Below, piece after piece: positions 8,992 to 17,527 of a stretch of 64,000 nucleotides of DNA (its first letter is position 1; each line of letters opens with the position of its first letter). The stretch covers positions 186,001-250,000 of the forward strand of contig NZ_JBBVGR010000002.1 of the NCBI RefSeq assembly GCF_038148855.1. The letters run 5' to 3'. This DNA is from Phycobacter sedimenti (lineage in GTDB: Bacteria; Pseudomonadota; Alphaproteobacteria; Rhodobacterales; Rhodobacteraceae). A program made the position numbers and the translations under genes. The notes under the pieces were generated by a model. The model searched no databases and was not told where the DNA came from. It was given only the letters and a program-made list of their open reading frames with translations.

Positions 8992-11232
8992 ATGGTCGAC
9001 AGTACTGAATCAGAAAGCCGCAGGCTGCTTGGCCGCCTGCGCGAGGCGATGGCCGGGGATGCGCCCGGCCAGGCCCGTCTGGACAAGATTACCCACCTGA
9101 TTGCAGACAGCATGGGAACCGAGGTCTGCTCGGTTTACCTGTTCCGTGATGACGAGACACTCGAACTCTGCGCGACAGAGGGTCTGAACGTCGAATCGGT
9201 GCACCAGACCCGGATGCGCATCGGCGAAGGTCTGGTCGGGCGCGTTGCGAAAACCGGCAAGGTCGTGAACACGCCCGACGCGCCAAACGCCAAGGGATTC
9301 CGCTATATGCCGGAAACTGGTGAAGAGCGGTATTCCTCTTTCCTTGGTATTCCGATCCAGCGCCTGGGCGAGATGATGGGCGTTCTGGTGGTTCAGTCAA
9401 AGGAAGCGCGGGAGTTTTCTTCCGATGCAGTCTATGCGCTGGAAGTGGTGGCGATGGTCATCGCAGAAATGGCTGAGCTGGGCGCTTTTGTCGGCGAGGG
9501 GGCGGCCCTGTCTCCATTGCACCAGCAACCCGTTCTGCTGCACGCGACCTCCGCTCAGGAAGGGGCGGCAGAGGGACACGTCTGGCTGCATGAACCCCGT
9601 GTCGTGGTTACGAACCCCATTGCGGAGGATCCGCACCGGGAGCTGCAGCGCCTGACCGAGGCGGTGGAAGAGCTGCGCGTGGGCGTCGACAAGATGCTGA
9701 AGATCTCGGAGAATGGAGACAAGGATCAGCTGCAGGTTCTTGAAACCTATCGTATGTTTGCCAATTCCAAAGGCTGGATGCGGCGCATGGAAGAAGACAT
9801 TTCCCGCGGTCTGAGCGCGGAGGCCGCGGTCGAAAAGGAACAGTCCCAGGCGCGTACGCGTATGTCTCAGGTGCAGGACGCCTACCTGCGCGAACGCCTG
9901 AGCGACCTGGACGACCTCTCCAACAGGCTTTTGCGGATATTGACCGGGCAGGGGGCCGAAACAGGGGCTGAACTGCCCGAAAACCCGATCCTGATTGCGC
10001 GCAACATCGGGCCTGGGGAGCTCCTGGAATATGGCCGCTCCCTGCGCGGGATCGTGCTGGAAGAAGGCTCCGTCGGCTCCCATGCGGCCATCGTCGCGCG
10101 CGCGCTGGCTATTCCCTTGGTGGTCAACGCCAAACGGATCACCACAGAGGCGCTCAATGGTGATCATATCATGGTGGATGGCGATCAGGGGATCGTGCAT
10201 TTGCGGCCGGACGAAACGGTTGTCAGCGCCTTTCGAGACAAGATCGCAATGCAGGCCGACGCGCAGGAACGCTATGCCTCGATCCGGGATAAGCCGGCGA
10301 TTACCCGTGACGGCTCGCAGGTGAAGCTGGTGATGAACGCAGGGTTGATGGCGGATCTTCCCTCTCTGGAGGGGTCGGGCGCCGAGGGCGTTGGCCTTTT
10401 CCGGACCGAGTTGCAGTTTCTGGTACGAAACCAGATGCCGAAACGGTCCGAGCTTGTGGCGCTGTATCAGAGGGTTCTGGACGCCGCCCGTGGCAAGCCG
10501 GTGGTGTTTCGCACGCTGGATATCGGGTCGGACAAGGTTCTGCCCTACATGAAGCCCACGGATGAGCCGAATCCGGCACTGGGTTGGCGGGCCATTCGGG
10601 TCGGGCTGGACAAGCCGGGAATCATGCGAATGCAGCTGCAGGCCCTGATCCGGGCGGCAAATGGGCGGCCTTTGACGATCATGTTCCCGTTTGTGGCGCA
10701 GTTTGAAGAGTATCGCGCTGCGCGCAACGAGGTGGACAAGACCCTCGAACGTGAGCGTATCCTGGGGCATCCGCTGCCGGAGAGGTTGGAGGTCGGCGCG
10801 ATGCTGGAAACCCCATCTCTGGCCTTTGCGCCGCATAAGTTCTTTGAAGAAGTCGATTTTCTTTCGATCGGTGGCAATGACCTGAAACAGTTCTTCTTTG
10901 CGGCCGACCGTGAGAATGAGCGCGTCCGCAAACGTTATGACTCTCTGAACGTCAGTTTTCTTACGTTCATCGAACAGATTGTGGAGCGATGCGGTCGCTC
11001 TGGTACGCCGCTCAGCTTCTGCGGTGAAGATGCCGGCCGCCCGGTTGAGGCTGTCTGTCTGGCCGCGATGGGTATCCGCACCCTGTCTATGCGACCCGCT
11101 TCAATTGGGCCGGTTAAGTCCCTGTTAATGCGTGTGGACTTATCGGATCTTCGAAAGATCATAGCGGACTCCCGCCATCGCGGCGACCAATCCGTCAGAC
11201 CAGCGGTCATGCGGTATCTGCGAGATACCTGA
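8992..11232 (+). CDS. ptsP: Phosphoenolpyruvate-protein phosphotransferase, nitrogen PTS EI-Ntr
   Basis: First enzyme of the regulatory nitrogen PTS: it takes phosphate from PEP and passes it to NPr. The 746 residues comprise a GAF sensor domain (about 20-160), a helical HPr-binding region (about 190-300), and the swivelling His domain with active H364 in SVGSHAAIVAR. The PEP-binding barrel follows, with GLFRTE, FRTLDIGSDK and LSIGGNDLKQFFFAADR. The GAF domain marks it as PtsP rather than sugar-PTS EI; in enterobacteria this domain senses glutamine. It follows lysC by 44 bp. Confidence 0.95.
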   Translation: MVDSTESESRRLLGRLREAMAGDAPGQARLDKITHLIADSMGTEVCSVYLFRDDETLELCATEGLNVESVHQTRMRIGEGLVGRVAKTGKVVNTPDAPNAKGFRYMPETGEERYSSFLGIPIQRLGEMMGVLVVQSKEAREFSSDAVYALEVVAMVIAEMAELGAFVGEGAALSPLHQQPVLLHATSAQEGAAEGHVWLHEPRVVVTNPIAEDPHRELQRLTEAVEELRVGVDKMLKISENGDKDQLQVLETYRMFANSKGWMRRMEEDISRGLSAEAAVEKEQSQARTRMSQVQDAYLRERLSDLDDLSNRLLRILTGQGAETGAELPENPILIARNIGPGELLEYGRSLRGIVLEEGSVGSHAAIVARALAIPLVVNAKRITTEALNGDHIMVDGDQGIVHLRPDETVVSAFRDKIAMQADAQERYASIRDKPAITRDGSQVKLVMNAGLMADLPSLEGSGAEGVGLFRTELQFLVRNQMPKRSELVALYQRVLDAARGKPVVFRTLDIGSDKVLPYMKPTDEPNPALGWRAIRVGLDKPGIMRMQLQALIRAANGRPLTIMFPFVAQFEEYRAARNEVDKTLERERILGHPLPERLEVGAMLETPSLAFAPHKFFEEVDFLSIGGNDLKQFFFAADRENERVRKRYDSLNVSFLTFIEQIVERCGRSGTPLSFCGEDAGRPVEAVCLAAMGIRTLSMRPASIGPVKSLLMRVDLSDLRKIIADSRHRGDQSVRPAVMRYLRDT

Positions 11233-11557
11233 TCCTTCTTGCAATGGATTGGGGCTGGTTTGAGCATCCCGCCCTGGACTTTTGCACGCTGACCCTCCTG
11301 GGGGGAGACGTGACCTTCAACCTAAATCAGCGCCCCGTTGCCGAATTATCAACGCTGAGTTTGACGGTAGAGCGGTGCCTTTCTGCGCCGCGAGGGTGTG
11401 CGCCTGGTCATGCGCAAGCAACTTGCCGACAAATGAGGGAAGGCAGGCAGTCTCGGGAGTTTCGCTGATATCAATATTTCGATAAAAAATTGACTTAAAA
11501 TTTTCCAAAAACCCCACTTTCTTTACTGTATCGGGCATTTTGGTGGGCGCGCCAAAT

Positions 11558-11750
11558 ATTTCCACAAGTTATCCTTACAGTTATCCACTGTATTCTGCGG
11601 GGTTATACGTACGCCTGACCTGAGAGGTGCGGACGCGAGGGGGGAGGCCGCAGTGCGGGACGTTTGCATGCCCTGTCTCATCAGAGGGTATTCAAGCGAA
11701 AACCTCAGGCCCCCAAAAGTTGTTCAGGAACTGTCCACAGGTTTTCCACA
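11558..11750 (+). other. Cluster of DnaA-box-like nonamers
   Basis: Five same-orientation matches to TTWTNCACA are seen. TTTTCCACA (11742-11750) is perfect; ATTTCCACA (11558-11566) and TTATCCACT (11581-11589) are 8/9; TTATCCTTA (11569-11577) and CTGTCCACA (11731-11739) are 7/9. Spacings of 11, 12 and 11 bp within the two groups equal one helical turn, and an AT-rich stretch lies just upstream (11468-11520). This looks like a DnaA-binding locus, but the gene context is not that of the usual alphaproteobacterial oriC. Confidence 0.4.
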
Positions 11751-11890
11751 TTAGCTTTGTGGTCAGGTACTCTGAAAATAAGGGGAAAATTGGAAGTTTG
11801 AAGAGGCGCGGACACCTCCATATGTATCATGCCCAGACTTAGCATACAGTGAAATGGTTTCCAAAAAGTTATCGGTTGGCAGGTAATAAA

Positions 11891-11919
11891 TTTCAAGCAT
11901 GAAACTTTAAGCTTGAAGT
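11891..11919 (+). promoter_or_regulatory. Tandem palindromes, candidate MarR operators
   Basis: Two adjacent near-palindromes share a TTCAAGC/GCTTGAA-like core: TTTCAAGCATGAAA (11891-11904, 6 of 7 pairs) and ACTTTAAGCTTGAAGT (11904-11919, 7 of 8 pairs). Their centres are 14 bp apart, about 65 bp before the monooxygenase/reductase start. A MarR-family gene lies in the same operon, so autoregulation released by an aryl-CoA ligand is the simplest reading. Confidence 0.5.
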
Positions 11920-11976
11920 GATTGTCGTCTCGCTTATCCTGATCCCAAACAGCAAACTGTTGCGGAGGTGCGGATC

Positions 11977-14271
11977 ATGAAAGTTGCCTGTTTGGGAGGG
12001 GGGCCTGCGGGGCTCTATTTTGCGATCTCGATGAAGCTGCGCCAGCCAGAGGCGCAGGTCACTGTTTTTGAGCGCAACAAGGCAGATGATACCTTCGGCT
12101 GGGGGGTGGTGCTTTCGGATGATGCTCTTGAAAACCTGGCCGAAAACGATCCCGAAAGCGCCGCGGAAATCCGTCGGAACTTTGCCTATTGGGACGATAT
12201 CGCCGTCGTGCACAAAGGCGAGCGCACGGTTTCCGGGGGGCACGGTTTTGCCGGGATCGGGCGAAAGAAGATGCTCTTGATCCTGCAGGACCGCGCCCGC
12301 GCCTTGGGGGTCGATCTGCGGTTTGAAACCGAAGTGGGTCCAGCGGCTGACTATCAGAAAGACTACGACCTCGTCGTTGCCTGCGATGGGTTGAATTCCC
12401 GTGTTCGCACCGAGTTCGCCGAACACTTCAAGCCCAACATCGATGTGCGGCCCTGCAAGTTCATCTGGCTCGGAACGCATCAGAAATTCGATGACGCCTT
12501 CACCTTTGTCTTTGAAAAGACCAAACACGGCTGGGTCTGGATCCATGCCTATCAGTTCGATGCAGATACTGCGACCGTGATCGTCGAATGCTCGGCCGAA
12601 ACCTGGGAAAACTGGGGCTTTGAGGGCATGTCCAAGGATGAGATCATTCGCACCTGCGAAGAGATCTTTGCCGATCATCTGGGGGGGCATGAATTGATGT
12701 CCAACGCGGACCACCTGCGCGGTTCGGCGGTCTGGATCAACTTCCCGCGTGTTCTCTGCGAAAAATGGTATCACGAAAACGTCGTCCTGTTGGGCGATGC
12801 TTCAGCGACGGCGCATTTTTCCATCGGCTCCGGCTCTCGGCTGGCCTTTGACAGCGCCATCGCACTGGCGGAGTTGCTGACCACCGAATCCTCGATGGAG
12901 CGGGCCTTTGAGCGGTATCAGGAAGAGCGACGACTTGACGTGCTGCGCCTGCAGTCTGCGGCGCGCAACTCCCTGGAATGGTTTGAAGAGGTTGAGCGCT
13001 ATCTCGATATGGATCCGGTCCAGTTCAACTATTCCCTGCTGACACGATCACAGCGCATTTCCCATGAAAACCTGCGCCTGCGCGATGCGGCGTGGCTGAA
13101 GTCGGCAGAAAAGTGGTTCCAGGAGCGGGCAGGTGTCCCTGCCGATTCTCCGGTGCGTGCGCCGATGTTTGCGCCCTACACCTTGCGCGATATGACCCTG
13201 GCCAACCGTATCGTGGTGTCCCCGATGGCGCAGTACAAGGCGGTGGAGGGCTGCCCCACGGACTGGCATTTGATCCACTATGGCGAACGCGCCAAGGGCG
13301 GGGCGGGGCTGGTTTATACCGAGATGACCTGCGTCAGCGCTGAGGGGCGGATCACGCCGGGCTGCCCCGGCCTTTATGCGCCAGAGCACGAGGCCGCGTG
13401 GAAGCGTCTCACGGATTTCGTGCATGGCGAAACCGATGCCAGGATCTGCTGCCAGATCGGCCATTCGGGCCGCAAAGGCTCGACCCAGGTAGGTTGGGAG
13501 GAAATGGACGCCCCACTGCCCGAAGGGAATTGGGATCTGGTTTCTGCCTCGGCTTTGCCATGGTCGCCAAACAACGCAGCGCCGCGCGAAATCACCCGCG
13601 CCGAGATGGAGACGGTCAAGACAGAGTTCGTCGCCGCAGCCGAAATGGCTGATCGCGCCGGTTTTGACATGATTGAGCTTCATGCAGCGCATGGCTATCT
13701 GATTTCGTCCTTCATCTCGCCAAAATCGAACATCCGTCAGGACGAATATGGCGGTTCGCTCGAAAACCGGATGCGCTATCCGCTTGAAGTCTTTGCGGCG
13801 ATGCGCGCGGTCTGGCCTGCTCACAAGCCGATGTCGGTGCGCATTTCCGCAAATGATTGGGTCGGAGACGAGGGCGTCACCCCGGAAGAGGCCGTCCAGA
13901 TCGCAAAGGCGTTTTCCGATGCCGGGGCTGACATTATCGATGTTTCTGCCGGGCAGACCTCGATCGATGCAAAGCCGGTCTATGGTCGCATGTTCCAGAC
14001 GCCGTTTTCGGACCGGATCCGCAACGAGGCGGGCATTTCCACGATGGCCGTTGGCAACATCTACGAGGCAGATCACGCCAATTCCATCCTGATGGCCGGT
14101 CGCGCCGATCTGATCTGCGTGGGGCGTCCGCATCTTGCCGATCCGTATTGGACGCTTCATGAGGCGACGAAAATCGGAGACCGTCTGGGCCACTGGCCGC
14201 TGCCCTATGAGGCCGGTCGCGATCAGGCTTGGCGCCTTGCGGATCGTGACGCCGAGGTGATCCGGGCATGA
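11977..14271 (+). CDS. Bifunctional 2-aminobenzoyl-CoA monooxygenase/reductase or salicylyl-CoA 5-hydroxylase
   Basis: A 764-residue fusion. Residues 1-370 are an FAD aromatic hydroxylase (GGGPAGLYFAISMK dinucleotide motif, later GDASATAHFSIGSG). Residues 385-760 are an Old-Yellow-Enzyme-type FMN/NADH reductase (NRIVVSPMAQYKA, HAAHGYLISSFISP, YGGSLENRMRYPLEVF). This architecture is known from Azoarcus 2-aminobenzoyl-CoA monooxygenase/reductase, which hydroxylates and then reduces the CoA-activated ring, and from proteins annotated salicylyl-CoA 5-hydroxylase. I prefer ATG 11977, eight bases after GGAGG, over GTG 11968, which overlaps it. First gene of the cluster; its stop overlaps the SDR start (ATGA). 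Confidence 0.85.
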   Translation: MKVACLGGGPAGLYFAISMKLRQPEAQVTVFERNKADDTFGWGVVLSDDALENLAENDPESAAEIRRNFAYWDDIAVVHKGERTVSGGHGFAGIGRKKMLLILQDRARALGVDLRFETEVGPAADYQKDYDLVVACDGLNSRVRTEFAEHFKPNIDVRPCKFIWLGTHQKFDDAFTFVFEKTKHGWVWIHAYQFDADTATVIVECSAETWENWGFEGMSKDEIIRTCEEIFADHLGGHELMSNADHLRGSAVWINFPRVLCEKWYHENVVLLGDASATAHFSIGSGSRLAFDSAIALAELLTTESSMERAFERYQEERRLDVLRLQSAARNSLEWFEEVERYLDMDPVQFNYSLLTRSQRISHENLRLRDAAWLKSAEKWFQERAGVPADSPVRAPMFAPYTLRDMTLANRIVVSPMAQYKAVEGCPTDWHLIHYGERAKGGAGLVYTEMTCVSAEGRITPGCPGLYAPEHEAAWKRLTDFVHGETDARICCQIGHSGRKGSTQVGWEEMDAPLPEGNWDLVSASALPWSPNNAAPREITRAEMETVKTEFVAAAEMADRAGFDMIELHAAHGYLISSFISPKSNIRQDEYGGSLENRMRYPLEVFAAMRAVWPAHKPMSVRISANDWVGDEGVTPEEAVQIAKAFSDAGADIIDVSAGQTSIDAKPVYGRMFQTPFSDRIRNEAGISTMAVGNIYEADHANSILMAGRADLICVGRPHLADPYWTLHEATKIGDRLGHWPLPYEAGRDQAWRLADRDAEVIRA

Positions 14272-15023
14272 GCGTTGCGGGCAAACATGTGGTCATCAGC
14301 GGCGGAGGCTCCGGCGTTGGCGCTGAGCTTGCCAGCCGCTTTGCCGCCGAGGGCGCGCGCGTCACCATCCTGGGGCGCCGGATGGAGCCGTTGGAGCACG
14401 TGGCCGCAGAAACCTCTGCCTTGCCGCTGGCCTCTGATGTCACGGACCATGCGGCGGTGGAGGCGGCAATCGCAGCCGCCACGGCAAAACACGGCCCTGT
14501 TGCCATTGCCGTTGCCAATGCGGGCGCGGCGCCTTCGAAACCTTTTGACCGCATGACGGCCGCGGATTTCAATGATGCTCTCTCGGTCAATCTGGCGGGG
14601 GTCTTCAACCTGTGGCAGGCTTGCCTGCCCGGAATGAAACAGGCCGGATGGGGGCGTATGATCGCCATCGCCTCGACAGCGGGTCTCAAGGGATATCCTT
14701 ATGTGTCAGGCTATTGCGCCGCAAAACATGGGGTTCTGGGCCTTACCCGCGCGCTGGCCGTGGAGCTGGCCCGCACCGGAATTACGGTGAATGCGATCTG
14801 TCCGGGTTTCATTGAAACGCCGCTCCTGCAAAGATCGCTGGACAATATTGTGGCCAAGACCGGCATGACGGCTGAACAGGCGGCAAAATCCCTGCGCGCG
14901 GGCAATCCACAGGGGCGGTTCATCCAGCCCACTGAGGTGGCCGAGGCGGCGCTGTGGCTGGCCAGCGAGGGGGCAGGATCGGTGAACGGTTCGGCCCTGC
15001 CCATATCCGGAGGAGAGATCTGA
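14268..15023 (+). CDS. SDR-family 3-hydroxyacyl-CoA-type dehydrogenase
   Basis: A 251-residue classical short-chain dehydrogenase/reductase. The nucleotide-binding GGGSGVG lies at residues 11-17, NAG near 83, the catalytic Ser in the IAIAST region, and YxxxK appears as YCAAK. Its position between the ring-attacking enzyme and the crotonase suggests oxidation of a cyclic 3-hydroxyacyl-CoA intermediate, as expected for a beta-oxidation-like continuation. Translation is coupled to the upstream gene by a 4-bp overlap. Exact substrate not readable. Confidence 0.8.
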   Translation: MSVAGKHVVISGGGSGVGAELASRFAAEGARVTILGRRMEPLEHVAAETSALPLASDVTDHAAVEAAIAAATAKHGPVAIAVANAGAAPSKPFDRMTAADFNDALSVNLAGVFNLWQACLPGMKQAGWGRMIAIASTAGLKGYPYVSGYCAAKHGVLGLTRALAVELARTGITVNAICPGFIETPLLQRSLDNIVAKTGMTAEQAAKSLRAGNPQGRFIQPTEVAEAALWLASEGAGSVNGSALPISGGEI

Positions 15024-15026
15024 AAG

Positions 15027-15479
15027 GTGCCTGAGACTTCGAAAGACAGATTGCGGCTGTGGCTGCGGGTGCTGAAAGCAACCCGTGCCGTGGAAAGCGA
15101 AATCCGCGAAAACCTGCGCCGGGATTTTGCAACCACGCTGCCCCGCTTTGATGTGATGGCGGCCCTCGTGCAGCACGAGGATGGACTCAAGATGAGCCAG
15201 CTTTCGGGCGTGCTGAAAGTGTCGAATGGCAATGTCACCGGCATCATCGAGCGGCTGGTCGAGGACGGCCACGTGCAGCGCGAACCCGTGCCGGGGGACC
15301 GTCGTGCCAGCCTGGTTCGCATGACGCCTCAGGGTCGGGACGAATTCGCCCGTCAGGCCGCGGCGCATGAGGGATGGATCGACCAGATGTTTGCCGATGT
15401 GCCCCCCGAGGCCGCGCAAGCCATGGCCGAGGCGCTGGACGCTGTCGCGCGCCGTTTGGAAAACAAGGAAAAGAGCTGA
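15027..15479 (+). CDS. MarR-family transcriptional regulator
   Basis: A 150-residue winged-helix MarR protein. The recognition region reads KMSQLSGVLKVSNGNVTGII, with the wing around EPVPGDRRASLVRMT. MarR proteins in aromatic-CoA operons (for example those of benzoate or coumarate degradation) usually repress and respond to the CoA thioester. The start is GTG 15027, three bases after the SDR stop, with GGAGGAG in the end of the SDR gene. The stop shares one base with the crotonase ATG. The palindromes at 11891-11919 are the likely target. Confidence 0.85.
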   Translation: MPETSKDRLRLWLRVLKATRAVESEIRENLRRDFATTLPRFDVMAALVQHEDGLKMSQLSGVLKVSNGNVTGIIERLVEDGHVQREPVPGDRRASLVRMTPQGRDEFARQAAAHEGWIDQMFADVPPEAAQAMAEALDAVARRLENKEKS

Positions 15480-16282
15480 TGATTTCGACAGATACCAAAC
15501 ATTTCCTGTGCAGCGTCGCGGACGGGATCGCGACCGTCTCGCTGGATCGTCCCGAGCGCAAGAACCCGCTGACCTTTGACAGTTACGCCGAACTGCGCGA
15601 CTGGTTCAGGGCGCTTCACTATGATGATGACATCAAGGCAGTGATCTTTGCCTCCAACGGCGGCAACTTCAGCTCTGGCGGTGATGTGCATGATATTATT
15701 GGCCCATTAACCAAGATGAACATGAAGGAGCTACTGGCCTTTACCCGTATGACGGGGGATCTGGTCAAGGCCATCGTGAATTGCGGCAAGCCGGTGATTG
15801 CCGCCATCGACGGGATCTGCGTGGGCGCGGGGGCCATCATCGCCATGGCTTCGGACCTCAGGATCGCAACGCCAGAGGCGAAGACGGCCTTCCTGTTCAC
15901 GCGCGTTGGCCTCGCGGGCTGCGACATGGGAGCCTGCGCCATCCTGCCCCGGATCATCGGGCAGGGCCGTGCGGCTGAGCTGCTCTACACGGGCCGCGCC
16001 ATGAGCGCCGAAGAAGGGGCCGCCTGGGGATTTCACAACAAACTGGTTCCGGCCGATGATCTGGAGGCAGAGGCGCATTCCTGGGCCACGCGCATCGCGG
16101 CGGGGCCGAACTTTGGCCATATGATGACCAAGACCATGCTGGCGCAGGAATGGTCGATGTCGATCGAGCAGGCGATCGAGGCCGAGGCCCAGGCCCAGGC
16201 GATCTGCATGCAGACCGCCGACTTTGAACGCGCCTACCATGCCTTTGTAAACAAGGAAAAACCGGTCTTCGAAGGAGACTGA
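15479..16282 (+). CDS. Enoyl-CoA hydratase/isomerase family protein
   Basis: A 267-residue crotonase-fold protein. The CoA-binding/oxyanion region is GNFSSGGDVHDII (about 62-74), and the second oxyanion and catalytic region is GAGAIIAMASDLRIATP (about 118-134). ATG 15479 overlaps the MarR stop by one base (TGATG). In the 2-aminobenzoyl-CoA route a crotonase hydrates or cleaves the dearomatised ring; that is the inferred role. A T-tailed hairpin follows, so the last two genes may be transcribed less strongly. Confidence 0.83.
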   Translation: MISTDTKHFLCSVADGIATVSLDRPERKNPLTFDSYAELRDWFRALHYDDDIKAVIFASNGGNFSSGGDVHDIIGPLTKMNMKELLAFTRMTGDLVKAIVNCGKPVIAAIDGICVGAGAIIAMASDLRIATPEAKTAFLFTRVGLAGCDMGACAILPRIIGQGRAAELLYTGRAMSAEEGAAWGFHNKLVPADDLEAEAHSWATRIAAGPNFGHMMTKTMLAQEWSMSIEQAIEAEAQAQAICMQTADFERAYHAFVNKEKPVFEGD

Positions 16283-16289
16283 GACACGG

Positions 16290-16320
16290 ACGCCCGCCAA
16301 GGTCACCTGGCGGGCGTTTT
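16290..16320 (+). terminator. Intrinsic terminator inside the aromatic-CoA gene cluster
   Basis: ACGCCCGCCA (16290-16299) and TGGCGGGCGT (16308-16317) form a perfect 10-bp stem with an 8-base loop followed by TTT. It lies 8 bp after the crotonase stop and 45 bp before the acyl-CoA dehydrogenase, splitting the cluster into two transcription units or attenuating the distal genes. Confidence 0.8.
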
Positions 16321-16364
16321 CATGACGAAAGAGCTGCAAAAGACAGCCAACAGGGAGTGCAACC

Positions 16365-17525
16365 ATGGCCGACCGGACATTTCTGAACTGGCCCTTCTTC
16401 GAGGACCGCCACCGGCAACTGGCGGCGGATCTGGACGCCTGGGCGAGCGAGAGCCTTGGCGCGATCGATCATTCCGACACCGATGCAGCCTGCCGTGCGC
16501 TGGTTGCGGCGCTGGGACAGGGCGGCTGGGCGCAGTATTCTGGCGCCACAGAGGGCGAGATGCTTGATGTGCGCAGCCTCTGCCTGATCCGCGAGACCCT
16601 GGCGCGCCACGATGGGTTGGCGGACTTTGCCTTTGCCATGCAAGGCCTTGGAACCGGGGCGATTTCCCTTTTCGGGAGTGCTGCGCAGCAGGCCGATTGG
16701 CTGCCGCTTACGCGATCGGGGCAGGCGATTTCCGCATTTGCCCTGACAGAACCGCAATCAGGTTCGGATGTGGCAAATTCCACCATGACTGCGATCCTTG
16801 ATGGTGATGACTATGTTCTAAATGGAGAAAAGACCTGGATCTCTAACGGTGGGATTGCGGACGTTTACACGCTGTTTGCCCGCACCGGAGAGGGGCCGGG
16901 CGCCAAAGGTCTCTCGGCATTTGTCGTGCCTGCAGGCCTACCGGGGTTTGACGTGGTGGAACGTCAGCAGGTGATCGCGCCGCACCCGCTTGCGACGCTG
17001 CGGTTTACCGATTGCCGCATCCCCGCCAGCGCACTGATCGGCGCGCCGGGGCAGGGGTTCCGTATCGCCATGTCGGTTCTGGATGTCTTCCGCTCGACCG
17101 TGGCCGCCGCTGCGCTCGGTTTTGCCCGCCGTGCGCTGGACGAGGCTTTGGCGCGTGTGACCACTCGACAGGTGCAGGGCGCACCGCTGTTCGATCTGCA
17201 GATGGTGCAGGGGCATATCGCCGACATGGCACTGGATGTGGATGCGGCGGCGCTGCTGGTCTACCGGGCCGCCTGGACCAAGGATTCCGGCGCGGCCCGT
17301 GTGACCCGAGAGGCTGCCATGGCCAAGCTGTTTTCCACCGATCAGGCGCAGCAGGTCATCGACAAGGCGGTGCAGCTGCATGGCGGCGACGGTGTGCGCC
17401 ACGGTCAGAAGGTCGAAGAGCTCTATCGCGATATCCGCGCCCTGCGAATTTACGAAGGGGCGTCGGATGTGCAGCGGGTTGTCATTGCGCGTCAGACCCT
17501 TGGCGCCTTTCAGGGAGGGAACTGA
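16365..17525 (+). CDS. Acyl-CoA dehydrogenase family protein
   Basis: A 386-residue flavoprotein with the ACAD layout. The N-terminal helical part is followed by the beta-domain FALTEPQSGSDVANS and the WISNGGIADVY region. The C-terminal four-helix part ends with QLHGGDGVRHGQKVEELYRDIRALRIYEG, where E in RIYEG is the usual catalytic-base position of many ACADs. It likely introduces or removes unsaturation in the alicyclic CoA intermediate. AGGGAG precedes ATG 16365. The ligase gene starts two bases after its stop. Confidence 0.85.
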   Translation: MADRTFLNWPFFEDRHRQLAADLDAWASESLGAIDHSDTDAACRALVAALGQGGWAQYSGATEGEMLDVRSLCLIRETLARHDGLADFAFAMQGLGTGAISLFGSAAQQADWLPLTRSGQAISAFALTEPQSGSDVANSTMTAILDGDDYVLNGEKTWISNGGIADVYTLFARTGEGPGAKGLSAFVVPAGLPGFDVVERQQVIAPHPLATLRFTDCRIPASALIGAPGQGFRIAMSVLDVFRSTVAAAALGFARRALDEALARVTTRQVQGAPLFDLQMVQGHIADMALDVDAAALLVYRAAWTKDSGAARVTREAAMAKLFSTDQAQQVIDKAVQLHGGDGVRHGQKVEELYRDIRALRIYEGASDVQRVVIARQTLGAFQGGN

Positions 17526-17527
17526 GC

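Larger units (their letters stand above)
11233..11976. other. 744-bp gene-free region between ptsP and the aminobenzoyl-CoA cluster
   Basis: No ORF here has convincing coding character; small open frames at 11244-11468 and 11627-11842 lack ribosome-binding sites and family motifs. The region is clearly more AT-rich than its neighbours at 11468-11520 and 11755-11930. It contains DnaA-box-like nonamers (11558-11750) and, next to the downstream gene, two adjacent palindromes (11891-11919). I see no tRNA, terminator with T-run or recognisable structured RNA. Confidence 0.6.

Noticed and set aside
11244..11468. Small plus-strand ORF after ptsP
   Set aside because: Starts 11 bp after the ptsP stop without a ribosome-binding site and has a Cys/Arg-rich, non-protein-like composition.
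11558..11750. Chromosomal origin of replication
   Set aside because: DnaA-box-like sites are present, but the neighbouring genes are not those flanking alphaproteobacterial oriC, and no dnaA, hemE, gidA or parAB is near. Kept only as a DnaA-box cluster.
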